In this document: positions 9,223 through 17,585 of the stretch, piece after piece
Layout of the letters: every line of letters begins with the position of its first letter
Position numbering within the stretch: position 1 is the first letter of the stretch
Program-made: the position numbers and the translations under genes
Notes under the pieces: model-generated
What the model was told of the DNA's origin: nothing
The model's input: only the letters and a program-made list of their open reading frames with translations
Databases searched by the model: none
Source of the DNA: Nocardia aurantia
GTDB taxonomy: Bacteria > Actinomycetota > Actinomycetes > Mycobacteriales > Mycobacteriaceae
Assembly: GCF_009604425.1 (NCBI RefSeq)
Contig: NZ_WEGI01000017.1
Coordinates: forward strand, 62,001-126,000
DNA: 64,000 nt
Reading direction: 5' to 3'

Positions 9223-10151
9223 CCGGCTACACCTACCTCGAGTACGAGACGTTCGACGACGGCAGCATCGTCCGCATCGCGCTGAATCGCCCCGAGCGCC
9301 GCAACGCCCAGCACCGGGGCCTGCTGGTCGAACTCGACGACGCCTTCCTGCGCGCCGAGCGCGACGATGTCGTGCGCGTCGTGATCCTCGCCGGCAACGG
9401 GCCGACGTTCTCCGCCGGTCACGATCTCGGTTCCCCCGAGCACATCGCCGAGACGACACCGGGCCCGACCGAGCACCCGACGTACCGCATAAACGGCGGT
9501 ACGCGACTGGCCGCCGAGCGCCGAATGTTGCAGGAGCACCACTACTTTCAGGAAAACACCAAACGCTGGCGCAACCTGCGCAAGATCACCGTGGCCCAGG
9601 TGCAGGGCGAGATCTTCGCGGCCGGGCTCATGCTCGCGTGGGCATGCGATCTGATCGTGGCGGCGACCGACGCGCGCTTCGCCGATCCCGTGGGCCCCCG
9701 GCTGGGCGGCGCCGGCGTGGAGTACTTCGCCCACCCCTGGGAGTTCGGTCCGCGAAAGGCCAAGGAACTGCTGCTCACCGGCGACGCGATCGACGCCGAG
9801 GAGGCCTACCGCCTGGGCATGGTGACCAAAATCTTCCCCGTCGAGACCCTCGCCGAGCGCACCCTCGAATTCGCGCGCCGTATCGCCACGGTGCCGACCG
9901 CGGCGGCGCTGGTGACGAAGGAGGCCGTGAATCAGACGGTCGATGCCCAGGGCTTCCAGACCGCGCTGTCCGCCGCCTTCTCGCTGCACCACTACCTGCA
10001 CGCGCACTGGGCCGAACTGCACGGCAGCGACATGCCGCTGGCGACACCGGAAGACGGTGTGCCGCACTGGCGTACCGCCCCTCCGGTCCGGATCGCCGGC
10101 AAGGACTCGGTGGCCGGCCGGGACCCCGCGGCCGTCTCCGACGCCGGATGA
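9219..10151 (+). CDS. Enoyl-CoA hydratase/isomerase family protein
   Basis: The protein has 310 aa from ATG at 9219, overlapping the preceding stop by 4 bp. The crotonase fold shows in ALNRPERRNAQ and the oxyanion-hole segment FSAGHDLGSPEH. The place where hydratases carry their first catalytic Glu reads AAGLMLAWACDL, and the second Glu region reads FADPVGPRLGG, so neither Glu is obvious. That argues for a divergent activity (hydrolase, isomerase or retro-Claisenase) rather than simple hydration. It is the fourth gene of the esterase/ligase run and presumably acts on the CoA thioesters those enzymes make. Confidence 0.82.
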   Translation: MTGYTYLEYETFDDGSIVRIALNRPERRNAQHRGLLVELDDAFLRAERDDVVRVVILAGNGPTFSAGHDLGSPEHIAETTPGPTEHPTYRINGGTRLAAERRMLQEHHYFQENTKRWRNLRKITVAQVQGEIFAAGLMLAWACDLIVAATDARFADPVGPRLGGAGVEYFAHPWEFGPRKAKELLLTGDAIDAEEAYRLGMVTKIFPVETLAERTLEFARRIATVPTAAALVTKEAVNQTVDAQGFQTALSAAFSLHHYLHAHWAELHGSDMPLATPEDGVPHWRTAPPVRIAGKDSVAGRDPAAVSDAG

Positions 10152-10217
10152 CGGGCCGATCGGCATGTTTCGGCTAGGTTGGGGGACCGGCATCCGATCA
10201 GTGAACAGGAGGGCACG

Positions 10218-10577
10218 ATGGAGTTGGGCAAGGTGCTGGCACCGGTGATCCACGGTTTCAACGGCGGGATCGTCGCCCTGACGAAGGCGCCGTACATCGG
10301 GCCCCGGGTGAGCAGGTACATCACCGAGATCACCTATGTGGGAAGGAAATCCGGCCGGACCATCACGACGCCGGTCGGCTACACCCGCTCCGGCGACGAC
10401 GTCACCATCGCCGTCTCGATGCCGGAGCAGAAGTCGTGGTGGCGCAATTTCCTCGGCGACGGCGGGCCGATCAGCATCAGGCTCGACGGTGCCGAACGGT
10501 CCGGGCACGCGGTGACGCAGCGCGACGACAAGGGTGTACGGGTGCAGATCCGGCTCGACCCCATCAGGTCGGCGTAG
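10218..10577 (+). CDS. Small DDN/F420-type nitroreductase-family protein
   Basis: The protein has 119 aa. The ATG at 10218 is preceded by AGGAGGG at about 10207. The sequence fits the split-barrel deazaflavin-dependent nitroreductase/quinone reductase family: ITYVGRKSGRTITTPVGY, then SWWRNFLGDGGPISIRL. It is somewhat shorter than typical members (about 140 aa). These proteins use reduced F420 to reduce quinones or conjugated compounds, though many have no proven reaction. It lies 66 bp after the crotonase and could share its transcript. It converges with an LLM oxidoreductase that probably also uses F420. Confidence 0.65.
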   Translation: MELGKVLAPVIHGFNGGIVALTKAPYIGPRVSRYITEITYVGRKSGRTITTPVGYTRSGDDVTIAVSMPEQKSWWRNFLGDGGPISIRLDGAERSGHAVTQRDDKGVRVQIRLDPIRSA

Positions 10578-10583
10578 GGCCGA

Positions 10584-11465
10584 TCAGTTCTGGCGGGGCA
10601 GCAGTTCCGCGGCGAAGCGCTCGGTGAACTCGTCGAACGGTTGTTTGCCGGTGGGCGTGACGACGAATTTGGTCAGCCCCGCCTCGAGATAGCCGTCGAT
10701 CAGGCGGTGCAGCGCGGGCCAGTCGGCGGCGATCAGGTCGCGCGGGTCGCTGTCGGGCCGGCGGCCGCGGATCGCCGCCGCCAGGTCCGCGGGCAGTTCG
10801 CCGTCGGCCAGGGTCAGGTTGATGCCGAAGTGGTCGGGTTCGATCTCGCGCCCGGCCTCGGCGGCGGCCGCGCGGATCGCGCGCACACCCGCCTCGGCCT
10901 CGGCGGCGGTCAGGAAACTGCCCAGCCAGCCGTCGCCGTACCGGCCGATGCGGCGGAACGCGCCGGGGGCCGAACCGCCGAGCCAGATATCGAGCGGCCG
11001 GGCCGAACGCGGTCGCAGCGCCACCTCCGGCACATCGAAGAATTCGCCGGTGAACGGCCCCTCGCCGCCGTCGAGCGCCGCGCGCAGCAATCGCAGCGAC
11101 TCGTCGAACACCGCACCGCGTTTCCCCTCGGGGACCGGGAACAGCGCGCGCTCCCCGGGCCGTGCGGGCTGCAAGCCGAACACCGGCAGTACCCGCTTGG
11201 GCGCCAGCGCCGCGAGCGAGGCGAGTTGCTTGGCGACCAGCACCGGATTGCGTCCGGGCAGGATCGCCACCGAGGTGCCGACCTTCAACCGGGTGGTCCG
11301 CGACAGCGCGAACGCCATCCCGACGATGGGCTCCACCGCCTCGGAGTACACGATCTCGGACAGCCACAGCGAGTCGATGCCCGCGGCCTCCAGCCGGTCG
11401 ACCATCGCGGGGAGTTCCTCGGCCGCGGTCTGTGCCCCGGACCCGACTCCGAATCGAATCTTCAT
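10584..11465 (-). CDS. LLM-class F420-dependent oxidoreductase
   Basis: The protein has 293 aa. The ATG at 11465 has GAGGAGG upstream. It has the luciferase-like TIM barrel: MKIRFGVGSG, GIDSLWLSEIV, RLKVGTSVAILPGRNPV, and the phosphate-binding PLDIWLGGSAPGAFRRIGRYGDGW. These features place it in the actinobacterial F420-dependent LLM subgroup rather than the FMN bacterial luciferases. Substrate unknown; usual roles are redox steps in lipid, alcohol or xenobiotic metabolism. It converges on the DDN-type gene with a 6-bp gap. Confidence 0.8.
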   Translation of the reverse strand: MKIRFGVGSGAQTAAEELPAMVDRLEAAGIDSLWLSEIVYSEAVEPIVGMAFALSRTTRLKVGTSVAILPGRNPVLVAKQLASLAALAPKRVLPVFGLQPARPGERALFPVPEGKRGAVFDESLRLLRAALDGGEGPFTGEFFDVPEVALRPRSARPLDIWLGGSAPGAFRRIGRYGDGWLGSFLTAAEAEAGVRAIRAAAAEAGREIEPDHFGINLTLADGELPADLAAAIRGRRPDSDPRDLIAADWPALHRLIDGYLEAGLTKFVVTPTGKQPFDEFTERFAAELLPRQN

Positions 11466-11571
11466 GCGCGCCTCCTCGATTGCGTAACCGGCCGACCGGC
11501 GCCTTTCATTCCCGCCCCGGGTTCGGTGCCACCCGCTCGGCCGGCCGGCGATACCGCGTGCCGCACGCGGT

Positions 11572-13524
11572 TCAGCGCCGCCGCCCGCGCAGATAATCCG
11601 AGACGACCGCCGCGCCCAGGCCGTCCAGATCCGGCGCCACCACCCGGCCGCCGCTGCGGCGGGCGACCAGGTCGACGAACGATTTCAGCCGCGGGTCCTC
11701 GCCGAGCATGAAGACCGTCACCGAGGCGCCGAGTTTGGCCAGCGCGTCCACCTGGGCCATGGTCACCGCGAGGGTGCGCTGATCCGGTGGCCAGTTGAAC
11801 CAGGTGTCGCCGTTGGGTTCCAGGTGCGCGGTCGGCTCGCCGTCGGTGACGACCAGCACGACCGGTACCGCGTCGGGGTGGCGGCGCAGGTGCCGGGCGG
11901 CGAGCAGCAGTGCGTGGTGCAGGTTGGTGCCCTGCTCCCAGACGGCCTCCAGGGCGGTCAGTTCGCCGATGTCCACCGTGCCCGCGTGCCGGCCGAAGGT
12001 GATCAATTCCAGTGCGTCGGAACGGAATCGGGTGCTGATCAGTTGATGCAGCGCGAGCGAGGTGCGCTTCATCGGCAACCACCGGCCGTCCTGCACCATC
12101 GACCACGAGGTGTCGACGCACAGCGCGACGGCGGCGCGGGAGCGTTGTTCGGTCTCCATGATCTCGACATCGGAGACGTCCATCCGCACCTCGCGGCGTC
12201 CGGCGGACGCGGACCGCAGCACCGCGTTGCGCACGGTGCGCGACACGTCCCAGGGCTCGGTGTCGCCGAACTGCCACTGCCGGGAACCGCCGGTCGGCTC
12301 GCCCGCGGCTCCCGCCCGCGCGGTGTCGCGCTGGCCGCGCCGGGACCGCAAGCGGCCCACGATGTCTCGCAGCGCCACCTCGCCGAGACGGCGTAATGCC
12401 TTGGGTGTCAAGCGCAGTGAACCGTCGGCGGTGCGCTCGAACAGGCCCTGGCGGCGCAGCTCCCGTTCCAGTTCCGCGAGCCGTCTCGCGTCGACGCTCG
12501 CGTCCTGGCCGAGCTGGCGTTCCAGCGCGTCGAGATCGATGTCCTCCAGCCGGGCGCCGGGATAGGACTGCGCGAGTTGTTCTGCGAGCGCGTCCAATTC
12601 GGCCAGATCCTGCAGCGCCTGGGCGCCCTCGCCGAGACCGAGCGGATCCTGGCCGCGGAAGCGCTGGGACGATTCCCAGTCCTCGCCGGGGCGCAGCGCG
12701 CGCAGATTCGCGTCGAGCGCGGCGACCTGTCCGGCGATGCGCGGGTCGCCGAACGCCTGGCCGATCAGTTCGGACAGTTCCGCGCGCTGCTCCTCCGACA
12801 TCGAGTTGAGCATGCGCTGCGCGGCCGCCGAGCGGGCCGCCAGCGCATCGATCAATTCGTCCGTGTTGCGCGGATTCTCGGGGAAGAACTCGCCGTGCTT
12901 GGTCATGAACTCGCCGAACTGCCGCTCGGTGTCCTCCCCGCGGGCATGCGCCGCGAGCAGGTCGTTGAGGTCGGACAGCATCTGCTGGATCCGCTCGACG
13001 TCTTCGGGGGTCGTGCCCTGCAGGGCCTGTTTCATGCCCTGGAACCGGGATTCCATCAGTTCCTGGCCGAGCAGGTCGCGGATCTTGCGGTAGTTCTCGC
13101 GGCCGGTCTCGGACTTCCACTGATATTCGGCGAGTTCGTTGACCGCGGCCGCGGTGCTGGACGGCAGCGCGTCGAGCTGGGCCTCGGCGAACCGGGCATC
13201 GTCGGAGGGGTCGGGGAACAGGGCGCCGCGCTCGGCCTCGACCGCCTCGTCCAGCAGCCGCCGCACCTCCTGCAGGGTGCCGTCGAGCCGGTTGCGCCGG
13301 GTGATCTCGGCCCGGCGCTGCCACAGCCGCCGGGTCAGTTCCTCGAGGCCACTCATGTTGCGGGTGCCGCGCCGCAACAGCTCCTGCAGCGCGGTGCGCG
13401 GCGAACTGCCCTCCATGACCTCGCGCCCGATCTGGTCGAGCGCCTCGCGCAGATCCAGTGGGGGCGCCAGCGGATCGGGGCCGTCGTGGTACGGCCCGTA
13501 GGAGTAGCGGCCGGGGCCGGTCAT
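11572..13524 (-). CDS. VWA-domain protein, partner of a MoxR/ChlI-type ATPase
   Basis: The protein has 650 aa; its ATG at 13524 overlaps the ATPase stop by 4 bp (ATGA). The first ~430 residues are charged and helical with no domain I can name. The C-terminal von Willebrand A domain has the MIDAS motif DTSWS at about residue 469, followed by VVLVVTDGEPTAHL, and ends DYLRGRRR. Such VWA proteins work with the adjacent AAA ATPase as a metal-chelatase-like or chaperone machine. No cobalamin or chlorophyll genes are nearby, so a general MoxR/VWA role is likelier than tetrapyrrole metallation. Confidence 0.8.
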   Translation of the reverse strand: MTGPGRYSYGPYHDGPDPLAPPLDLREALDQIGREVMEGSSPRTALQELLRRGTRNMSGLEELTRRLWQRRAEITRRNRLDGTLQEVRRLLDEAVEAERGALFPDPSDDARFAEAQLDALPSSTAAAVNELAEYQWKSETGRENYRKIRDLLGQELMESRFQGMKQALQGTTPEDVERIQQMLSDLNDLLAAHARGEDTERQFGEFMTKHGEFFPENPRNTDELIDALAARSAAAQRMLNSMSEEQRAELSELIGQAFGDPRIAGQVAALDANLRALRPGEDWESSQRFRGQDPLGLGEGAQALQDLAELDALAEQLAQSYPGARLEDIDLDALERQLGQDASVDARRLAELERELRRQGLFERTADGSLRLTPKALRRLGEVALRDIVGRLRSRRGQRDTARAGAAGEPTGGSRQWQFGDTEPWDVSRTVRNAVLRSASAGRREVRMDVSDVEIMETEQRSRAAVALCVDTSWSMVQDGRWLPMKRTSLALHQLISTRFRSDALELITFGRHAGTVDIGELTALEAVWEQGTNLHHALLLAARHLRRHPDAVPVVLVVTDGEPTAHLEPNGDTWFNWPPDQRTLAVTMAQVDALAKLGASVTVFMLGEDPRLKSFVDLVARRSGGRVVAPDLDGLGAAVVSDYLRGRRR

Positions 13525-14915
13525 CGCCCGTACACCGCCATGCCGTCGTCGGAATCCTTGGCGATCTGGCGGGCCAGATACAGGGCCTCCAAGCCGAATT
13601 CGACGGCCGCCGCGATGCGGGTCGGCGGATCGGCCGCTTCGGCGCCGAGCCGGCGGGCCACCTCGTGCAGGACGGGCAGCTCCGGCAGCGCGGCCAGTAC
13701 CTCGGTGCCGGGCACCCGCTCGCCGGTGGTGACCAGGTGACCGTCGCCGACGGCCTCGGCCAGCGGCCGCAGGTCCAGGCCGCCGAGCCGGCCGCGCGCG
13801 GTCTCCGCGAACGAGCGGCGCAGCAGGTGGGTGAGATGCTCCTGCTCGCGGCCCTCCTCGCCGGATTCGAACTCCAGCTTGCCGCGCAGCACCGCGGGAA
13901 CCGCGTCGAGGTCGACCGGTCGCGCGACGGCCGGCGACTCGCCGATCAGCGCGGACCGGCGCAGCGCCGCTGCGGCCACCGTCTCCGCCGCGGCGACCGC
14001 GAATCGCGCGGACACGCCGGACCGCTGGTCGATCGCGGTGGATTCGCGCAGTTGCCGGACGAACCGGGCCAGCACCTCGATCAACGGGTCGCCGACCTCG
14101 GCCACCAACTCGGCCTCCTGGCGGATCAGGGCCATCTCGGCCTCGACCGTCAGCGGGTAGTGGGTGCGGATCTCCGCGCCGAAGCGGTCCTTCAGCGGGG
14201 TGATGATGCGGCCGCGATTGGTGTAGTCCTCCGGGTTCGCGGTGGCGACGAGCAGCACGTCCAGCGGCAGGCGCAGCGTGTAGCCGCGGACCTGGATGTC
14301 GCGCTCCTCCATCACGTTCAGCAGCGCGACCTGGATGCGCTCGGCGAGGTCGGGCAGCTCGTTGATCGCGACGATGCCGCGATGCGAGCGTGGCACCAGG
14401 CCGAAGTGGATGGTCTCGGGGTCGCCCAGGCTGCGGCCCTCGGCCACCTTGACCGGGTCGACGTCGCCGATCAGGTCGCCGACGGAGGTGTCGGGGGTGG
14501 CGAGCTTTTCTGCGTAGCGCTCCGAGCGGTGCCGCCAGGCCACGGGCAGGTCGTCGCCGAGTTCGGCGGCCAGCCGGCGGCCGGCCGGGCTGACGGGATC
14601 GAGCGGGTGCTCGCCGAGTTCGGCGCCGGCGATCACGGGACTCCACTCGTCCAGCAGGCCGATCAGCGTACGCAGCAGCCGGGTCTTGCCCTGGCCGCGC
14701 TCACCGAGCAGCACCACGTCGTGCCCGGCCAGGAGCGCGCGCTCGAGCTGCGGCAGCACGGTCCGGTCGAAGCCGACGATGCCGGGCCACGGGTCCTCGC
14801 CCGCACCCAGCTTGGCCAGCAGGTTCTCCCGGATCTCGGTCTTGATCGAGCGGGGCAGGTGGCCGGCGGAGCGCAGCTCGCCTGCGGTGGTGGGCAGGTG
14901 TTCAGGAACTGTCAC
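13521..14915 (-). CDS. AAA+ ATPase, magnesium-chelatase ChlI/MoxR type
   Basis: The protein has 464 aa from a GTG at 14915. Walker A is GERGQGKT at 71-78. The Walker B region is GIVAINELPDL, and the sensor-1 segment LLVATANPEDYTNRGRIITP is characteristic of the ChlI/MoxR branch. It should form a ring that remodels a target presented by the VWA protein encoded directly downstream with a 4-bp overlap. The two genes form one leftward operon. The real client is unknown. Confidence 0.85.
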   Translation of the reverse strand: MTVPEHLPTTAGELRSAGHLPRSIKTEIRENLLAKLGAGEDPWPGIVGFDRTVLPQLERALLAGHDVVLLGERGQGKTRLLRTLIGLLDEWSPVIAGAELGEHPLDPVSPAGRRLAAELGDDLPVAWRHRSERYAEKLATPDTSVGDLIGDVDPVKVAEGRSLGDPETIHFGLVPRSHRGIVAINELPDLAERIQVALLNVMEERDIQVRGYTLRLPLDVLLVATANPEDYTNRGRIITPLKDRFGAEIRTHYPLTVEAEMALIRQEAELVAEVGDPLIEVLARFVRQLRESTAIDQRSGVSARFAVAAAETVAAAALRRSALIGESPAVARPVDLDAVPAVLRGKLEFESGEEGREQEHLTHLLRRSFAETARGRLGGLDLRPLAEAVGDGHLVTTGERVPGTEVLAALPELPVLHEVARRLGAEAADPPTRIAAAVEFGLEALYLARQIAKDSDDGMAVYGR

Positions 14916-15270
14916 ACTACGACGCTACGTCGATCGGGCCACGGCGTCGATGTTCCGGTGAACGCGGAAACCTGCCGGAAATATGGTTGACAATCTCGCC
15001 GCCAACGGTATTCGCCCTGTCCGATGTGACACAACTCACTGATGTGCGATGGCTATTCGAGTTGGTCTGCAACGCAACGCAATCCGGTTCGGGCAAAAGC
15101 AAATCAACCGCAAATTCATGTTGTGAACGCTGTCATGACAATTCTGAGGATGCGCTGAGGATTAGCCGAGCCCTAGCATCGCCGATGATCACAGTTTGCT
15201 TGCGATCGTGGAAAACCCGAGGCAGACGGGTTGGAGGCGTCGCCCTACCCCGAAAGTGCCTGAGATTCAG
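14916..15270. other. 355-bp intergenic region, AT-richer, promoter candidates only
   Basis: This gap separates the leftward ATPase operon from the rightward secreted-protein gene and is distinctly less GC-rich than its surroundings. It has short TTGACA-like and -10-like strings (TAGCAT at about 15174) but no pair I would commit to. No convincing ORF, riboswitch core or repeat was found. Confidence 0.4.
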
Positions 15271-16065
15271 ATGAGGAAAACCATTACCATCGCCGCGCTC
15301 GTCAGCGTGGCGGTCGGGATCACCACCGGTGTCGCGAACGCCGATGAGGCATCCGCTCCGCAACCCATCCGGGTGCACACCCTGGAACAGCGCCAGGACG
15401 CGGGCCAGGAGATGGACGTCAACGGCGTCCACTACACCCTCGGCCGCGACGGCGATTCGATCCTGCTGACCGCCCCCGACAACTCCTTCGACACGGTCGA
15501 CGGCAACCTGGTCGTGAACGACGTGGACGGCAACGCCGTCGACGCGCTGCCGCTGAGCTATCGCAAGGACAATGTCGCCTTCCCGATCGACGCGCGGATC
15601 GACGACCACACCGCGCGCCTGACCCCGGCGCTGGCCGGGGGCGCCGACACCGCCGACCCGCTCAGCGCCGAGGCCATCGCGGCGGCGAAGCCGATCGAGT
15701 CCTTCACCCCGCGCGACCAGCAGGAGCTGGGTGCGTTCTCACAGCGCACCGGCATCGCGAGCACCGTGGGCGCCGTCGTCGGCGCGATCGTCGGCGGCGG
15801 CATCGGCTGCATCGCCGGTGCGGTCGTGGGTTCGGTGTCCGCGGCCATCACCACGCTGCTCGGTGGCTTCCTGCCGGGCGCCGTCGTCGGCTGCATCGCG
15901 GGCGTCGCGCTGATCGGCTCGGTCGGCACGCTGGCGGGCGCGGCCTTGGTCGCGGGCCCGGTGGTGTTGTTCTCGGCCTTCCAGTACTTCTCGACCATCC
16001 TGTCGCCGTGCACCGGCCCGGGTGCCTACTGCGTCGACCCGGCCGCCCCGGCGCCGGCCAAGTGA
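15271..16065 (+). CDS. Secreted protein with C-terminal hydrophobic Gly-rich domain
   Basis: The protein has 264 aa. The ATG at 15271 gives a clean Sec signal peptide: MRKT, a hydrophobic core ending GITTGVA, and probable cleavage after NADE or nearby. The mature N-terminal half is acidic and beta-rich (VHYTLGRDGDSILL, VVNDVDGNAVDALPLSY). From about residue 165 it becomes a Gly/Ala/Val-rich hydrophobic region with glycine-zipper spacing (GAVVGAIVGGGIGCIAGAVV) that could insert in a membrane or pack in the mycolate envelope. This architecture occurs in uncharacterised actinobacterial exported proteins. Function unknown. An earlier in-frame Met (15196) would destroy the signal peptide. Confidence 0.72.
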   Translation: MRKTITIAALVSVAVGITTGVANADEASAPQPIRVHTLEQRQDAGQEMDVNGVHYTLGRDGDSILLTAPDNSFDTVDGNLVVNDVDGNAVDALPLSYRKDNVAFPIDARIDDHTARLTPALAGGADTADPLSAEAIAAAKPIESFTPRDQQELGAFSQRTGIASTVGAVVGAIVGGGIGCIAGAVVGSVSAAITTLLGGFLPGAVVGCIAGVALIGSVGTLAGAALVAGPVVLFSAFQYFSTILSPCTGPGAYCVDPAAPAPAK

Positions 16066-16310
16066 CGCCTGCCCGAATCGGCTGAGGCCGGCCCGGATCG
16101 ACGAACGGTCCGGTCCGGCAACAGGGTTCGGGATCACAACTACACACCGGTCGGTACGGGTGCGCCGCGTGATCGCGGCGCACCCGTTCCGTCTCTCGAC
16201 CTGCACGGTCGAGCAGCGACATCGGGTTCGCTGGCAGTCAATCGCCTTACGCCACTATCATTCTCGCGATAGGAACCGGGTAAGCCCAACGACTGCGAAA
16301 AGAGCTCGCC

Positions 16311-16589
16311 ATGATCATCGCGGCCCTCCACGACACCCTTCTCGCTCAGGTCGGCAACCCCACCCCGGAGACCCCGCCGGCGGCGGACAAGCTGATGAAG
16401 CTCGTGCGGTACTTCACCTGGTTCGTACTCCTGTCCGGCGTGCTGGCGATCACCTACGCCGGGGGGCATTTCGCCTGGGAGAAGTGGACCGGTGGCGGAT
16501 CGCAATCGCCGAAGATGGTGGCAGGCGCCATGATCGGCGGGATCGTCGCCACCAGCGCCGGCACCATCATGAACGCCGTCATCGGCTGA
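16311..16589 (+). CDS. Small two-helix membrane protein, VirB2/TrbC-pilin-like topology
   Basis: The protein has 92 aa, start ATG at 16311. A short N-terminus with PTPETPP is followed by a charged segment, a first membrane helix (YFTWFVLLSGVLAITYAGG), a polar loop with WEKWTGGGSQSPK, and a second helix (MVAGAMIGGIVATSAGTIM). Two helices with a short charged loop resemble VirB2/TrbC pilin-like subunits, but topology is the only evidence. An orphan VirB6/TrbL-like protein is encoded at 49.7 kb. Immediate neighbours give no functional hint. Confidence 0.6.
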   Translation: MIIAALHDTLLAQVGNPTPETPPAADKLMKLVRYFTWFVLLSGVLAITYAGGHFAWEKWTGGGSQSPKMVAGAMIGGIVATSAGTIMNAVIG

Positions 16590-16691
16590 ACTCCGCACCG
16601 CCGGCGCAGCCGGACAACCGTGCCGAGGCGCATTCGAATCACGAGTAGCGCAAACCTGTTCCCGCGGTGACCCGCTGCGTACGGTGCAGCG

Positions 16692-17585
16692 GTGTCTTCG
16701 ACCGATGTCCGGCCCGCCCGGGTCACGCTGCGCGGGGTGAGCCGTGCCTTCGGCACGCGAACGGTGCTGCGCGACATCGATCTCGACGTCACACCCGGTG
16801 AAACCGTTGCCCTGGTAGGGGCTTCCGGCAGCGGTAAGTCGACCTTGCTGCGCCTGCTCGCGGGCCTGGACCGGCCCAGCGGCGGTACCGTCCACATCGA
16901 CGAGCGGCCGGTACGCGGCGTGGATCCGCGCTGCGCCGTGGTGTTCCAGGAGCCGCGGCTGCTGACCTGGCGCGACCTGGCCGGGAACGTCGCTCTCGGG
17001 TTGCCCGCGGGCACCGCGCGGTCCGAAGGCCGTGCCGCCGTGCGGCATTGGCTGGAGGTCGTCGGGCTCGGCGGGTTCGAGCGGCATCGGCCGCGGCAGG
17101 TGTCCGGTGGTATGGCGCAGCGCACCGCGCTGGCCCGCGCGCTGGTGCGCCGGCCCGGGGTGTTACTGCTCGACGAACCGTTCGCGGCCCTCGACGCCCT
17201 CACCCGGCTGCGCATGCAGGACCTGCTGACGGCGGTGCAGCGCGAGACCGGCACCACCGTCGTGCTCGTCACTCATGACGTGGACGAGGCGCTCACCCTC
17301 GCCGACCGGATCGTGGTGCTCGCCGCCGGGGGAACCGCGGCGGCCGTGGACGACTCGGGCGCGCGGATCGCCGCCTCGGTCGGCATCACGGCGGCCCGCC
17401 CGCGCGACCGCGCCGACCCCGAACTCGAGGCGCTGCGCCTGCAGCTGCTCGACCTACTCGGCGTGCCCCGGCGCGGGCCCGCCGTTGCCGCAGAACCGCA
17501 CGAGGAGATCGTCGATGAAGCACCGAATCCTTTCCGCCGCAACGGCCGTCGTAGCGGCGGTGACGTTGCTGTCGGCCTGCGGTAG
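16692..17585 (+). CDS. ABC importer ATPase, SsuB/TauB/NrtD type
   Basis: The protein has 297 aa, GTG start at 16692. Walker A is GASGSGKST, the Q-loop is VVFQEPRLLTWR, the signature is VSGGMAQR, Walker B is VLLLDEPFAALD and the switch region contains VTHDVDEAL. Q-loop and length fit the sulfonate/taurine/nitrate importer class. The C-terminal ~25 residues overlap the binding-protein gene by 71 bp in another frame, which is unusually long. With the next two genes it forms a complete importer. Substrate is inferred to be an alkanesulfonate or similar oxyanion. Confidence 0.87.
   Translation: MSSTDVRPARVTLRGVSRAFGTRTVLRDIDLDVTPGETVALVGASGSGKSTLLRLLAGLDRPSGGTVHIDERPVRGVDPRCAVVFQEPRLLTWRDLAGNVALGLPAGTARSEGRAAVRHWLEVVGLGGFERHRPRQVSGGMAQRTALARALVRRPGVLLLDEPFAALDALTRLRMQDLLTAVQRETGTTVVLVTHDVDEALTLADRIVVLAAGGTAAAVDDSGARIAASVGITAARPRDRADPELEALRLQLLDLLGVPRRGPAVAAEPHEEIVDEAPNPFRRNGRRSGGDVAVGLR

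Noticed and set aside
11572..14915. Magnesium or cobalt chelatase for tetrapyrrole synthesis
   Set aside because: The ATPase/VWA pair lacks the large H/N subunit and any cobalamin or chlorophyll genes nearby, so a MoxR-VWA assignment is preferred.
13458..14990. 510-codon open frame on the + strand across the ChlI-type ATPase
   Set aside because: Antisense shadow with low-complexity composition; the minus-strand frame has Walker and sensor motifs.
14916..15270. Possible riboswitch before the secreted-protein gene
   Set aside because: The gap is AT-richer and has short complementary stretches, but I could not match a conserved riboswitch core such as the cyclic di-AMP type.
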